64,000 nt of DNA from Dyadobacter sandarakinus (GCF_016894445.1 NZ_CP056775.1:4528001-4592000); one strand, 5' to 3'. Shown: positions 42,492 through 51,689, counted from the stretch's first letter. Notes: a model not told the origin generated them from the sequence alone. Translations and numbers: made by a program.

Positions 42492-43340
42492 TTAGTCTAT
42501 GGCGGCGGATACGCTGATGTAGGTCGGGATAATGCCCGTGGACCGGATACGTACTTCGGCATCTTCGGCCTGGGTATTGCCGGTGAGTACCAGGGCGGTA
42601 TCCAGCCCAAACTTGTTACCACCCAGGATATCCGTGTGCAGAGTGTCGCCTACCATGAGGATATTGCGCTTGCTCACATGCGGGTAGTTTTTGATATGCT
42701 GATAGGCAAAAATAAACATTTGCGGATCGGGCTTGCCAAAGCGGATAAACTGCCGCCCGATCGTATCCTCGATCATTTTCGCAAGGGCTCCCACTGCAAT
42801 GGAAAGACGGGTTTTGGAGGCCGGGTATGTTTTGTCCGTATTGGCTACGATAACCGGAATATTGCGTTTGCGCAGCAGGTTCAGGGTTTTTGTAAGATCC
42901 GTATTCCAGTCGAAACCTTCGTCATCCAAAAATACGAGTGCATTGATATCCGATACGTCGTCCAGGTTGACTTTCCGGATGGAAATGGTTTTCAGTTCGG
43001 CAGTTTCAATGTAATGCGCAGAGTTATCTGTCCCCACATAAGCTACCAGTCCTGCCCGTACTTTATAGTCGAGGTACTCGCGGGCAAGCATGCCCGACGA
43101 GATAATGCGGTCGGCAGTAATGTCGGTGATCCCCATTTTGAAATACGACTCAGCCAGCTGGTCAGGACTGCGGGATGCATCGTTGGTCACAACGTAAAAA
43201 TCCTTCCCATGATCATTGAGGTAGGCCAGCGTATTTTCAATGCCGGGAATAAGACCATTATAGGTTTTAAGAACCCCGAAAGCATCAAAAAAAACTACAT
43301 CATACTTGGAAAGGACTGACTTGAAATTGTCGAGAATCAT
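42492..43340 (-). CDS. HAD-superfamily class IIA phosphatase-like protein
   Basis: The 282-residue product resembles NagD/4-nitrophenylphosphatase-type HAD proteins: FFDAFGVLKTYNGLIPG as motif I (about 17-33), VVTNDASRS as motif II (the Thr), FGKPDPQMF with the conserved Lys, and MVGDTLHTDI as motif IV. In motif I the second aspartate of the usual DxD is Phe (DAF), so the general acid is missing and activity may differ from a standard phosphatase. It follows a kinase-like gene by 36 nt on the same strand, and the two form a likely unit. Confidence 0.85.
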   Translation of the reverse strand: MILDNFKSVLSKYDVVFFDAFGVLKTYNGLIPGIENTLAYLNDHGKDFYVVTNDASRSPDQLAESYFKMGITDITADRIISSGMLAREYLDYKVRAGLVAYVGTDNSAHYIETAELKTISIRKVNLDDVSDINALVFLDDEGFDWNTDLTKTLNLLRKRNIPVIVANTDKTYPASKTRLSIAVGALAKMIEDTIGRQFIRFGKPDPQMFIFAYQHIKNYPHVSKRNILMVGDTLHTDILGGNKFGLDTALVLTGNTQAEDAEVRIRSTGIIPTYISVSAAID

Positions 43341-43376
43341 TACGTTGGTGTCTTAGGAGTGATTGGGAATGCTGGG

Positions 43377-44417
43377 TCAGAGTTTCAGCTTTCTCAATAT
43401 TTTGTCTGAATCAAAGCCATCAATGGATGGAAAGTAGAGCTCGTAGGCTTCCTTCTGCAATTTGGTGCAATACGCCCGGTGGAAAAAATATTTGCCGTAC
43501 TTAATTACATAATTAAGGATAAAAAACCGGTAAGCTTCCTTCATAAACAGCACTTCATTCTCTGTAAGGGGATAAATCTGATGGTATTCTTCCAGGAACA
43601 TCATGAAACGATCTTCCATCAGCGGCCCGATCAGATAGCTGAAAACCGTACGATCACCCACATTGGACACTACCCGGCTGAAAAAGTAAAAATCCATGAT
43701 CCGCGACGAAACCCTGAACCAGTCATAGTCCCAGCGCGAGAAAAGTTTCAGATCTTCAGTTACCGAAAAGTTGCCGATGTTCCAGTCAACGAATACAGGC
43801 ATCTTATCGAACCCGCTGACATTGAGCCGCTGGATATTTTTCATGAAAATATCGCATTGCCTTTTCAGGATACTGATGTTGCCGCGGTGCTCATAGCTGC
43901 CGGTGTCCGTATCAAGGATATCCAGGAGGTGCTGGATGTCGGTGCGGAGGTTTTTGGAGCTTTTGGGAAGCGAGTGGCTTGCCCTGAAACATGCCTGGTG
44001 AAACTTAGCCGTTTCCCGGCCGAGCTTGCGGATATGCTCTTCCCCCAGCCGGCGCGGCAATCGTTGGGCAGCCCGTATCGGGTTGTAGAACACTACCCAG
44101 GTATCTACAAAATCCTCCTGGTACCGGTAGGTGTACACCTGGTTATTTTTCACCAGCGACTTGGCTACCACATTTTCGAAAGGGTACAGTAAATTGTTGG
44201 ACAGTGCCTGAATGATGCGGTGATCTTCTTTAAAGTGCTCATATTTGCCAAAATACGACAGCTTTGCCACTACCTTGTCATCATTGTCGAGCGTTACCCG
44301 AAATACGTGATTGGTTGACACCTTGGCACTAATGTCCTCTACAAATTTCACCCCGATGGTGTGATCGAAACCGGCCCAGGCCGCACGGATAATCTCCGGA
44401 TAATCTTTTAAACGCAT
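43377..44417 (-). CDS. APH-like phosphotransferase family protein
   Basis: The 346-residue product has a kinase-like fold of the aminoglycoside phosphotransferase/choline kinase type. An N-terminal lobe carries VVAKLSYFGKYEHFKED, with the ATP-binding Lys near residue 51. A catalytic loop FVDWNIGNF near 217 (D-x4-N, but Phe instead of the usual His two places before the Asp) and a metal motif RWDYDWF near 235 follow. The substrate is unknown, and sugars or small alcohols are typical for the family. The HAD protein downstream, probably in the same operon, could reverse or follow its reaction. Confidence 0.78.
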   Translation of the reverse strand: MRLKDYPEIIRAAWAGFDHTIGVKFVEDISAKVSTNHVFRVTLDNDDKVVAKLSYFGKYEHFKEDHRIIQALSNNLLYPFENVVAKSLVKNNQVYTYRYQEDFVDTWVVFYNPIRAAQRLPRRLGEEHIRKLGRETAKFHQACFRASHSLPKSSKNLRTDIQHLLDILDTDTGSYEHRGNISILKRQCDIFMKNIQRLNVSGFDKMPVFVDWNIGNFSVTEDLKLFSRWDYDWFRVSSRIMDFYFFSRVVSNVGDRTVFSYLIGPLMEDRFMMFLEEYHQIYPLTENEVLFMKEAYRFFILNYVIKYGKYFFHRAYCTKLQKEAYELYFPSIDGFDSDKILRKLKL

Positions 44418-44590
44418 TACTCAAAACTGATATCGCCGCACGCACCTTGCTGTTTGAACATGCAAAGGTAGCAACTATAACCCTGCCAAATGCCCTGTGC
44501 AACTGCTTGCAGCTAAAATAATACCATAATGCGAAATTTCAGGATAATTTCAAGCAAAGCATTCAGGCGCACATTTTGCAAAAGTTTGAA

Positions 44591-44598
44591 TAATTTTG
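44591..44598 (+). promoter_or_regulatory. -7 box upstream of or overlapping acyltransferase start
   Basis: TAATTTTG matches TAnnTTTG, but its last three bases are the TTG taken as the acyltransferase start. If the box is used, translation would begin further on, for example at TTG 44626. One of the two assignments must be wrong. Confidence 0.3.
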
Positions 44599-45606
44599 AA
44601 TGTTATAAATCAGAACCGTTTCACCTTGTTCTACTACTTTTCCCGCTTCCTGGTCAGGCTTGCATTGCCCATTTACCTGCGCAGGCTGGCCGTATCCAAC
44701 TTCGACAAGCTCCCCCGAAATACGCCCCTGCTGCTTGCCTCCAACCATCCCGGGTCATTCTTTGATGCGGTGGTAATCGGTTCCAAGCTCAGGCAGCCCA
44801 TTCATACGCTTACCCGTGGTGATGTGTTCAGAAAGCCGGCAGCGGCTTTCTGGCTCCGGCAGATCAACCTTATCCCGGTATTTCGCGGCTCGGAGGGCAG
44901 GCAGTATGTAAAAAATCATGATGTGACTACCCGGGAAAGTCACGATGCGCTTAAAAAGGGCGATGCTGTAGTTGTTTTTTCAGAGGGTGTTTGTGTCAAT
45001 GAATGGAAACTCCGGCCGCTGGGAAAGGGTACTGCCCGCATGGCATACAAAATATGGCATGGCGACGACCCGCTGAAGAATATGGTAGTAGTGCCCACGG
45101 GCATGAACTACGAGCACTTCCGCGGACCGGGCAAGCGGGTGTACATGCGGTTTGGAGGCGGAATCCGCATGAATGATATCCAGACCAGCCCGGCGGAATA
45201 CGAAAAATGGCTGCGGGAGTTTAATGATATGCTTGAAGTGCGCATGAACAACGAAATTCTGACCATTCCTGCCGGACTGCCTGCCGGGCAGCATAAGATG
45301 TTGCTGGACAGCTTCTTTACCGATTGTCCGGTACCTTCCCGCGGCAACCTTCTGCTGCGGGGTATCGGCTGGATCGGGCGAACCATTCACCGGCCTTTGT
45401 ACCAGGCTTTCAAGAAAAAGGCTGCTAAAATGACAGCCAGAACTGTATTTTACGACTCAGTCCTGTTTGGTGCACTGATGTACATTTATCCGCTTATTGT
45501 TGTGCTGCTTTCCCTGATGCTTGGCTTTTTCGCAGGCTGGGAAGCTGGTGTCGCATTGTTTTTAGGACTTCCGCTACTTGCCTGGTTTGGTGCCCGGTAC
45601 AGATAG
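44596..45606 (+). CDS. 1-acyl-glycerol-3-phosphate acyltransferase-like (PlsC/GPAT superfamily)
   Basis: The 336-residue membrane-associated enzyme probably transfers an acyl chain to a lysophospholipid or glycerol phosphate. Acyltransferase blocks are SNHPGSFFDAVV near residue 48 (His and Asp separated by five residues, as in Gat1/Sct1-like members rather than four), RGDVFRKP, and FSEGVCVNEWKLRPLGKGTA near 130 with the conserved Glu-Gly. A hydrophobic hairpin at 290-330 may anchor it. No ATG is available; TTG 44596 is taken as the start, but a -7 box overlaps it and TTG 44626 is an alternative. It is monocistronic. Confidence 0.87.
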   Translation: MNVINQNRFTLFYYFSRFLVRLALPIYLRRLAVSNFDKLPRNTPLLLASNHPGSFFDAVVIGSKLRQPIHTLTRGDVFRKPAAAFWLRQINLIPVFRGSEGRQYVKNHDVTTRESHDALKKGDAVVVFSEGVCVNEWKLRPLGKGTARMAYKIWHGDDPLKNMVVVPTGMNYEHFRGPGKRVYMRFGGGIRMNDIQTSPAEYEKWLREFNDMLEVRMNNEILTIPAGLPAGQHKMLLDSFFTDCPVPSRGNLLLRGIGWIGRTIHRPLYQAFKKKAAKMTARTVFYDSVLFGALMYIYPLIVVLLSLMLGFFAGWEAGVALFLGLPLLAWFGARYR

Positions 45607-45636
45607 AAAAAGCCGGGCAATCACCTTTGCCCGGCC
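45605..45636 (-). terminator. Terminator of VOC-family gene
   Basis: GCCGGGCAA pairs with TTGCCCGGC across a 6-nt loop, and on the minus strand the stem is followed by TTTTT. It lies between the convergent acyltransferase and VOC genes and overlaps the acyltransferase stop region closely. Confidence 0.85.
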
Positions 45637-45660
45637 TGAACATATCTTTATCAATCGACA

Positions 45661-46716
45661 TCAATCCTTTACCCTGCCCAATCCCATCATTTTAAGCATC
45701 CAGTCGGCAAGTGGTTTCTGCGTTTTCCGCTTCTGCAGATCCAGGAACCAGCCGAATTTCTTCAAAATCGGCACTTTGTGCGTTTCTACCAGCTCGATCA
45801 GCGTACCGTCCGGATCTTCGAGATAGGCAAACCTGCCGGCTGCCGACTCCATCCCGAACGAACGCTCGCTGTCAATCGTAAACGGATGACCCTGTGACTG
45901 CAGTTTGGCTTTTAATGCATTCATATCCAATGCATCAAAGCACAAGTGGATGTACCCGCAATCGCCCCAGTACCGGTTTTCGAAAAGCTTTTTGGGCTGA
46001 CGGTCCAGTGCCTGCAGCAGCTCAACCTGCGTGTCGCCCAGTAAACGGCTGAATGCACCATCGGGTGAAAATTTCTTTCTCAGCAAAACCCTGCGGTAGC
46101 GCTGCCCGGGTACAATCGCCGGTAGATCGTCAAAAACACCTGTGCGGTCGTACACGACTTCAAGCGGATCCAGCAGGTTCTGGTAAAAAGTCACCGACTT
46201 GTCCATATCCGAAACCCCGATCACCACACCTGCCACTCCGCCCACGGGCTTGCTTGTTTTCTGGAAAAAAGTAGCATCGGTGGTCACCTGGAAATAGTTT
46301 CCGTACGGGTCCGTACCCCAGAAACCCTCTCCTTCCGGCAATGTGATTACTGCACCGACCGTCTCTTGGGAATGCGCCGTGACCCATTCATGAGCTTTTC
46401 TTACATCTTGCGCTTTAAAACGGATTGCATTAATGCCCAGATCACCAGGCTCAACCCTGAAATCGGAAAGTTGGGATTGCCGGCTTGTAAAAGACCATAT
46501 TTCCAACCCGCCGCCGCCGGCCATATTGATCGCCAGCACTGCGTGACGCTGGTGTACCTTGCCGCCGGTATAGGGAGTCATTAAGGGCGCTTCAGCCTTT
46601 TCGTCGAATACAGGTACGTCAAATCCTAGGGTTTGCCGGTACCATTTCCAGGCTTCGGGCACGTTCTGCACGCCGACGCCCACCTGCTGTATCCCGGAAA
46701 TCAGGGGAGAGCTCAT
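45661..46716 (-). CDS. Two-domain VOC/glyoxalase-family protein
   Basis: The 351-residue product contains two vicinal-oxygen-chelate units. The first starts at about residue 8 (ISGIQQVGVGVQNVPEAWKW, ending with DPYGNYFQV near 140). The second starts at about residue 160 (VAGVVIGVSDMDKSVTFYQN, ending with DPDGTLIELVE near 308). Candidate metal ligands include the His in GYIHLCFDA and the Glu in LIELVE. The family covers dioxygenases, glyoxalases and resistance proteins, so the substrate cannot be named. It is a single gene with its own terminator. Confidence 0.85.
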   Translation of the reverse strand: MSSPLISGIQQVGVGVQNVPEAWKWYRQTLGFDVPVFDEKAEAPLMTPYTGGKVHQRHAVLAINMAGGGGLEIWSFTSRQSQLSDFRVEPGDLGINAIRFKAQDVRKAHEWVTAHSQETVGAVITLPEGEGFWGTDPYGNYFQVTTDATFFQKTSKPVGGVAGVVIGVSDMDKSVTFYQNLLDPLEVVYDRTGVFDDLPAIVPGQRYRRVLLRKKFSPDGAFSRLLGDTQVELLQALDRQPKKLFENRYWGDCGYIHLCFDALDMNALKAKLQSQGHPFTIDSERSFGMESAAGRFAYLEDPDGTLIELVETHKVPILKKFGWFLDLQKRKTQKPLADWMLKMMGLGRVKD

Positions 46717-46987
46717 GAATATGCTGTTATATGGATTGGGAAGTTGCTTAAAAAGACAATTTTACAAATTAAATCCCAAAGTCAGCCTGCAAAAATGTCC
46801 TTGCCGCACTACCGGAAGTTGTGGATAAATCTCCGCTGAATGAAAAATAATTGTCTTCCACATCCGCACAATAATTATTATATTTAAAATGGATTTTCAG
46901 AATTTTATTTTAAAAACCTGGTAATCAACGCATCCATTTGAAGGCACTGCACGTATATGCGTCAGGGCTGCACCGAAAATTTTCAGA

Positions 46988-48028
46988 ATGAACCAGTCCG
47001 TAGTTATTGCACCGGTAAACCAAAGCCTGCAGGATTTTTTGAGTAAAAAAGGGTACTCCAGCATTATTGTAATAGCAGATAACAATACCAAAAAACATTG
47101 TTATCCACGTTTGAAAGCCAGTTTGCCAAAACACAGGCTGGTAACCGTTCCGGCGGGCGAATCACAAAAGACGCTCGCCACCTGTGAGCAGATCTGGGAA
47201 GCGATGACGGAAGAGGAGCTTGACAGGCATGCGCTGGTGATCAATATCGGTGGTGGCGTGATCGGAGACATGGGTGGTTTTTGTGCATCGGTATACAAGC
47301 GTGGAATAGATTTTTTGCAGGTGCCGACGACTTTGTTATCGCAGGTAGATGCAAGTGTTGGTGGGAAGCTTGGGATTGACTTTCAAGGATTTAAAAATCA
47401 TTTGGGCGTATTCAGGTTACCCGAAACCGTACTGATTGACCCTGCATTTCTTGAAAGCCTGCCGTATCGTGAAGTACGATCAGGATATGCCGAAATTATC
47501 AAGCATTGCCTGATCGCCGACGCTGCGAAGTGGGACGAGATACGGCGCAAGGACTTTGAAGAACAAGACTGGAATGACCTGATCGCGCACTCTGTCGGCA
47601 TCAAGCAGCAGGTAGTCGATCAGGATCCGACAGAAAAGGGTTTGCGTAAAATCCTCAACTTCGGTCATACACTGGGACATGCGGTTGAAACCTGCTTTCT
47701 GGCCAAGCCTGAGCGTGAAAGGCTCTTTCACGGGGAAGCAATTGCAGTGGGGATGATCATGGAAAGTTACCTCTCCTACGCGAGGAAGATGATCGATCAG
47801 GATACACTGACCCAGATTGAGGAGTTTCTTTTTGCAAGTTTTGGAAAAGTGGAAATAAGGCCGGAGGAGATTGAGCAGATCATCACGCTGACCAGGCAGG
47901 ACAAGAAGAACAAGGGGAAGGAGATCCGGTTTTCGTTGCTGGAACGTGCAGGCAAATGTGCCTACGACATTCCGGTGACACCATCAGAAATGCGCAAGTC
48001 AATAGCTTATTACCAGGGCGCCGTGTAG
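46988..48028 (+). CDS. aroB: 3-dehydroquinate synthase
   Basis: AroB cyclises DAHP to 3-dehydroquinate in the shikimate pathway, using NAD and a divalent metal. The 346-residue protein has NIGGGVIGDMGGF near residue 85, PTTLLSQVDASVGGK (about 117-131), and metal ligands in SGYAEIIKH, FGHTLGHAVE and HGEAIAVGM. Length is normal. It stands alone; upstream 270 bases hold no recognised gene, and no -7 consensus was found there. Other aro genes are not in the window. Confidence 0.96.
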   Translation: MNQSVVIAPVNQSLQDFLSKKGYSSIIVIADNNTKKHCYPRLKASLPKHRLVTVPAGESQKTLATCEQIWEAMTEEELDRHALVINIGGGVIGDMGGFCASVYKRGIDFLQVPTTLLSQVDASVGGKLGIDFQGFKNHLGVFRLPETVLIDPAFLESLPYREVRSGYAEIIKHCLIADAAKWDEIRRKDFEEQDWNDLIAHSVGIKQQVVDQDPTEKGLRKILNFGHTLGHAVETCFLAKPERERLFHGEAIAVGMIMESYLSYARKMIDQDTLTQIEEFLFASFGKVEIRPEEIEQIITLTRQDKKNKGKEIRFSLLERAGKCAYDIPVTPSEMRKSIAYYQGAV

Positions 48029-48112
48029 CGGAAGGTAACATAGGCTGTTGATCGGGTTTGTAAAATATCAAACAACAGAATTATAATTCTATTCACAACC
48101 TGACAAATTGAA

Positions 48113-48688
48113 ATGCTTATGTTAAAATCTGTTACAACTTATGCCGCTTTACTATTGGTAGTTATCATCGCGGGGTGCTCGAGTGGCCGTAAAGTGTTTG
48201 TAGAACATGATTACAGTTACGAGACCAACTTCAAGGATTACTCATCCTATACTTTCCTGGAATGTGAGAGGGATACCAACAACCTTTGTACCGAAATATA
48301 CGAGGCAATCCGCAGGCAAATGCAGGTCCGGGGCTACAAGCTCACTGCCGAAAAGCCGACACTCCTGGTAAACTACGGGATTTTTTATGATAACCTGCGT
48401 TACCAGGGCTATATGCAGCCGGTCATTAAAAACTGGGTAGATACCGAAAATGACGGTTTCCGGTATGAGCCTATCAAATACGCACTCGATAAAGGGACGT
48501 TGATCGTATCGCTCATTGACGCCGAAAGCGACCAGGTCGTATGGAGAGGCTACGCATCCGGTATTTTCAAAGAAGCAGAAACTTCCAACAACCATTACAG
48601 AAGTGTAGTAAGAAGGATTTTTGACCAATACCCCCTATTCGCCAAAGGCTACGACCCAAGGAGGTATAGCGAGCAGGTAGGACGGTAG
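48113..48688 (+). CDS. DUF4136 family lipoprotein
   Basis: The 191-residue product has a lipoprotein signal with lipobox IIAGC (Cys near residue 22). The body follows the DUF4136 pattern (YETNFKDYSSYTFLE, IRRQMQVRGYKLTAEKPTLLVNYG, GTLIVSLIDAESDQVVWRGYASG). These are small outer-membrane or periplasmic proteins of unknown role that are common in Bacteroidota. It is convergent with mraY, and the gap between them carries a long hairpin and repeat elements. Confidence 0.85.
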   Translation: MLMLKSVTTYAALLLVVIIAGCSSGRKVFVEHDYSYETNFKDYSSYTFLECERDTNNLCTEIYEAIRRQMQVRGYKLTAEKPTLLVNYGIFYDNLRYQGYMQPVIKNWVDTENDGFRYEPIKYALDKGTLIVSLIDAESDQVVWRGYASGIFKEAETSNNHYRSVVRRIFDQYPLFAKGYDPRRYSEQVGR

Positions 48689-48720
48689 TTGAGGAGCAAG
48701 GAGAAAAGGAGGAAGGGACA

Positions 48721-48770
48721 AAGGAAGGAAAGGACAATGACAATACGTCAACTTTGTCCTTTCCTTCCTT
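48721..48770. terminator. Purine/pyrimidine hairpin between convergent genes
   Basis: AAGGAAGGAAAGGACAA (48721-48737) is exactly complementary to TTGTCCTTTCCTTCCTT (48754-48770), giving a 17-bp stem with a 16-nt loop. It could act as terminator for both DUF4136 and mraY, although there is no U-run. Confidence 0.55.
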
Positions 48771-48775
48771 CTTCC

Positions 48776-48868
48776 TTGTCACCCTGAGCGCAGTCGAAGG
48801 GCTTTCCTCCCTTCTTCCTTTTCTCCTTCCTTGTCACCCTGAGCGCAGTCGAAGGGCTTTCCTCCCTT
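48776..48868. repeat. Tandem copies of the intergenic repeat core, copy B
   Basis: TTGTCACCCTGAGCGCAGTC plus GAAGGGCTTTCCTCCCTT occurs twice with a 55-bp period (from 48776 and 48831). The same core forms the arms of the palindromic element at 35077-35167. The flanks are polypyrimidine. Confidence 0.88.
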
Positions 48869-48883
48869 TCTCCTTCCTCCCTC

Positions 48884-50098
48884 TTATCTTAATTTCAAAG
48901 TCACCAGCGTCATGATTGCCAGGATAATGCCGACGATCCAGAAACGGGTTACGATCTTGGCTTCGTGAATGCCTTTTTTCTGATAATGATGGTGCAGAGG
49001 CGACATCAGGAAAACTCTCCGGCCCTCGCCGTACTTTCGTCTGGTATATTTAAAATAGCTCACCTGCATGATCACCGACAAGTTTTCGGCTATAAAAATT
49101 CCACACATGATCGGGATGAGCCACTCCTTACGGATGGCGAGGGCTGTGACCGCAATGACTCCGCCGAGCATCAGACTTCCCGTATCACCCATAAAAACCT
49201 GGGCGGGATAAGCATTATACCATAAGAACCCGACGCAGGCCCCGATGAAAGCCGCACAGAAGATCACAAGCTCACCCGAGTTGGGAATGTACATGATGTT
49301 GAGGTATTGCGAAAATTTGGTATTACCTGACAAATACGCCAGCACACCCAATGTAAGCGCAATAATTCCCGACACTCCGGCTGCAAGCCCGTCGATCCCG
49401 TCGGTAATGTTGGCTCCGTTGGAAATGGCAGTAATGATGAAGATGGCAATAATCGTATAGATCACCCAGGTATACTCCTCCGGCAGCCAGCCAAACAGCA
49501 GCCATTTGTAATCAAATTCATTATTCTTGAAAAACGGGATCGTAGTAACAGTCGGATGTATGAGATCGCGGTAGCGCTGTACTTCTCCCAGGCTTGAACT
49601 TAGGAGCGGCTGCTCATAAATCCGGATCTTGACATTGTCATTGAAAGACAAGGTAAGACCTACAATCAGCCCCAGCCCTACCTGCCCGACGATCTTGAAC
49701 CGGCCGTGCAGCCCGTCTTTATTGTTCTTGAACTTTTTAAGATAATCATCAATAAAACCGATAAGGCCCGTCCACAATGCCGTAATGATCAGCAATACAA
49801 TATAAACATTGCTCAGCTTGGCAAAAAGCAGCACCGGAATTAGCAGGGAAGCCAGAATAATAAACCCTCCCATGGTAGGCGTCCCGGCTTTTTCAAGTTG
49901 TCCGGCCAGACCCAGGTCCCGGATCGACTCGCCCATTTGTTTGCGGCGCAGGAACGAGATAATGGATTTACCCCAGGTAGCAGCGATAAAGAGTGAAAGT
50001 ACCGTGGCTCCCAGCGCACGGAATGTAATATATTGAAATACCCCTGCACCAGGCAAGTTGAAGTGCTTGTCGAAGTACTCAAACAGATAATAGAGCAT
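48884..50098 (-). CDS. mraY: Phospho-N-acetylmuramoyl-pentapeptide transferase
   Basis: MraY links UDP-MurNAc-pentapeptide to undecaprenyl phosphate, making lipid I in the cytoplasmic membrane. The 404-residue protein has about ten transmembrane segments. Its motifs include GTPTMGG near residue 73, FIDDYLK, NGANITDGIDGLAAG near 220, VFMGDTGSLMLGG, and MSPLHHHYQKKG near 360. The frame is open for 16 more codons, but ATG 50098 begins the conserved sequence. It is the last gene of the cluster here; murD, ftsW, murG and murC do not follow. A terminator-like hairpin separates it from murE. Confidence 0.96.
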   Translation of the reverse strand: MLYYLFEYFDKHFNLPGAGVFQYITFRALGATVLSLFIAATWGKSIISFLRRKQMGESIRDLGLAGQLEKAGTPTMGGFIILASLLIPVLLFAKLSNVYIVLLIITALWTGLIGFIDDYLKKFKNNKDGLHGRFKIVGQVGLGLIVGLTLSFNDNVKIRIYEQPLLSSSLGEVQRYRDLIHPTVTTIPFFKNNEFDYKWLLFGWLPEEYTWVIYTIIAIFIITAISNGANITDGIDGLAAGVSGIIALTLGVLAYLSGNTKFSQYLNIMYIPNSGELVIFCAAFIGACVGFLWYNAYPAQVFMGDTGSLMLGGVIAVTALAIRKEWLIPIMCGIFIAENLSVIMQVSYFKYTRRKYGEGRRVFLMSPLHHHYQKKGIHEAKIVTRFWIVGIILAIMTLVTLKLR

Positions 50099-50150
50099 GT
50101 AAAACGTTATGGGATGAAGGCTGCAAAATTGCTTCTTTTCGAACACACCA

Positions 50151-50185
50151 CAAAAAAGCCCCCGCTTTTAAATTTTCCGGGAGCT
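50151..50185 (-). terminator. Terminator-like hairpin between murE and mraY
   Basis: On the minus strand AGCTCCCG can pair with CGGGGGCT (one G-U pair) over a 13-nt loop, followed by six T residues (with 50152-50157). It lies 29 nt after the murE stop, inside the 115-nt gap before mraY. It may reduce read-through into mraY. Confidence 0.65.
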
Positions 50186-50213
50186 GCACACAGGCCATCA
50201 TTCCATTGTCTGG

Positions 50214-51683
50214 CTACCGCAATGCAAAGGCTTCCAGCAGTACTTCCTTATCGTCGAAGTGGTGCTTTACACCCTGCACATCCTGGTAATTTTCGTGTCC
50301 CTTACCCGCAATCAGGATAATGTCGCCATCCATTGCTTCCCGGTTGGCCTGGTTGATCGCCTCCCGCCGGTCTTCAATCACGCGCGTTTTTTTATAATCC
50401 AGTGGCGGCACCCCTTTGCGCATCTGGTCCAGGATATCCATCGGATCCTCAAACCTGGGGTTATCGGAAGTTAAAATAACCTTATCGCTGTATTTACACG
50501 CAATTGCGGCCATTTTTGGCCTTTTTTCGGCATCCCGGTTCCCGCCGCAACCTACGATGGTAATCACTTTTTCATTTCCGTTGCGCAGGTGCCTGATGGT
50601 TTCCAGTACATTTTCGAGAGCATCGGGAGTATGCGCATAATCAACAATCCCGACTACATGATCAGCCGAGTGGAACTGTTCAAAGCGGCCGGGAGGACTT
50701 TTCAGGCTGGACAGCTCGGTAAGTACCGCCTCTTCATTTTCACCCAGCAAAATGGCTGCTCCGTATACTGCCAGCAGGTTATATGCATTGAACCTTCCGA
50801 TCACCCTGAACCACACTTCATGCTGGTTGATCTCCATGTGCATGCCTGCCAGGGTATCCGAAATAATTTTGCCCTTGAAGGCCGCCAGTGTCTGCAGAGA
50901 GTAGGTTTCCTTTCGCGCACTGGTATTCTGCACCATAACCGAGCCCCGGCGGTCGTCTACATTGATCAATGCAAAAGCCGACTTCGGCAACTGGTCAAAA
51001 AAGCCTTTCTTAGCCTTTATATAGTTATCGAATGTTTTATGAAAGTCGAGGTGGTCGTGGGTGATGTTTGTAAAAATACCCCCTGCAAAATGCAGCCCGG
51101 TAATGCGGTGCTGGGCTACGGAATGCGAGCTTACCTCCATAAAAACGTGGGTACACCGGCTATCCAACATTTTTGATAAAAGTGCATTCAGCGCCACGGA
51201 GTCGGGTGTAGTATGCGTGGACGGGATTACCTCATCCTCGATCTGGTTCTGGACGGTCGAAAGCAGGCCGCAGCGGTACCCCAGTGCCCTGAAAAGCTGA
51301 AAAAGGAAAGTAGCAACCGAAGTTTTTCCGTTTGTTCCCGTTACACCCACCAGTTTGAGCCTGCGCGACGGATTTTCGTAAAATTCTGCCGCCATCAAGC
51401 CCATGGCAGCAGCAGAATCAGCCACCCGGACATAGGTTACCTGATCTGAAACGTTGGCAGGGAGTTCTTCACAAACAATTACTGAAGCTCCCAGCGCTGT
51501 GGCTTTGTCTATAAACTGGTGCCCGTCGACCTGTGTGCCGCGCAGGGCCACAAACATACTGCCCGGCAGCACGCGCCGCGAATCGAGCACGATCTGGTTC
51601 ACCATTACGTTCACCGGCCCGGACACTGCCGCATCCGCAACCCGGCCAAGCAGGCTGCTTAATTCCTTTACCTGATCCATCAA
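50214..51683 (-). CDS. murE: UDP-MurNAc-L-Ala-D-Glu:meso-diaminopimelate ligase
   Basis: MurE adds the third residue of the peptidoglycan stem peptide. The 489-residue protein has the ATP loop GVTGTNGKTSVAT near residue 113, the stretch STHTTPDSVALN, EVSSHSVAQHRI, and NITHDHLDFHKT. The specificity motif SDNPRFEDP near residue 405 carries DNPR, the signature for diaminopimelate rather than lysine. It follows ftsI by 6 nt. In many bacteria murF comes next; it is absent here, as expected for some Bacteroidota where murF is elsewhere. Confidence 0.97.
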   Translation of the reverse strand: MMDQVKELSSLLGRVADAAVSGPVNVMVNQIVLDSRRVLPGSMFVALRGTQVDGHQFIDKATALGASVIVCEELPANVSDQVTYVRVADSAAAMGLMAAEFYENPSRRLKLVGVTGTNGKTSVATFLFQLFRALGYRCGLLSTVQNQIEDEVIPSTHTTPDSVALNALLSKMLDSRCTHVFMEVSSHSVAQHRITGLHFAGGIFTNITHDHLDFHKTFDNYIKAKKGFFDQLPKSAFALINVDDRRGSVMVQNTSARKETYSLQTLAAFKGKIISDTLAGMHMEINQHEVWFRVIGRFNAYNLLAVYGAAILLGENEEAVLTELSSLKSPPGRFEQFHSADHVVGIVDYAHTPDALENVLETIRHLRNGNEKVITIVGCGGNRDAEKRPKMAAIACKYSDKVILTSDNPRFEDPMDILDQMRKGVPPLDYKKTRVIEDRREAINQANREAMDGDIILIAGKGHENYQDVQGVKHHFDDKEVLLEAFALR

Positions 51684-51689
51684 AAAGGA

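Noticed and set aside
48776..48868. Possible CRISPR or VNTR array
   Set aside because: There are only two units, and the part between the cores is itself repeated, so there are no unique spacers.
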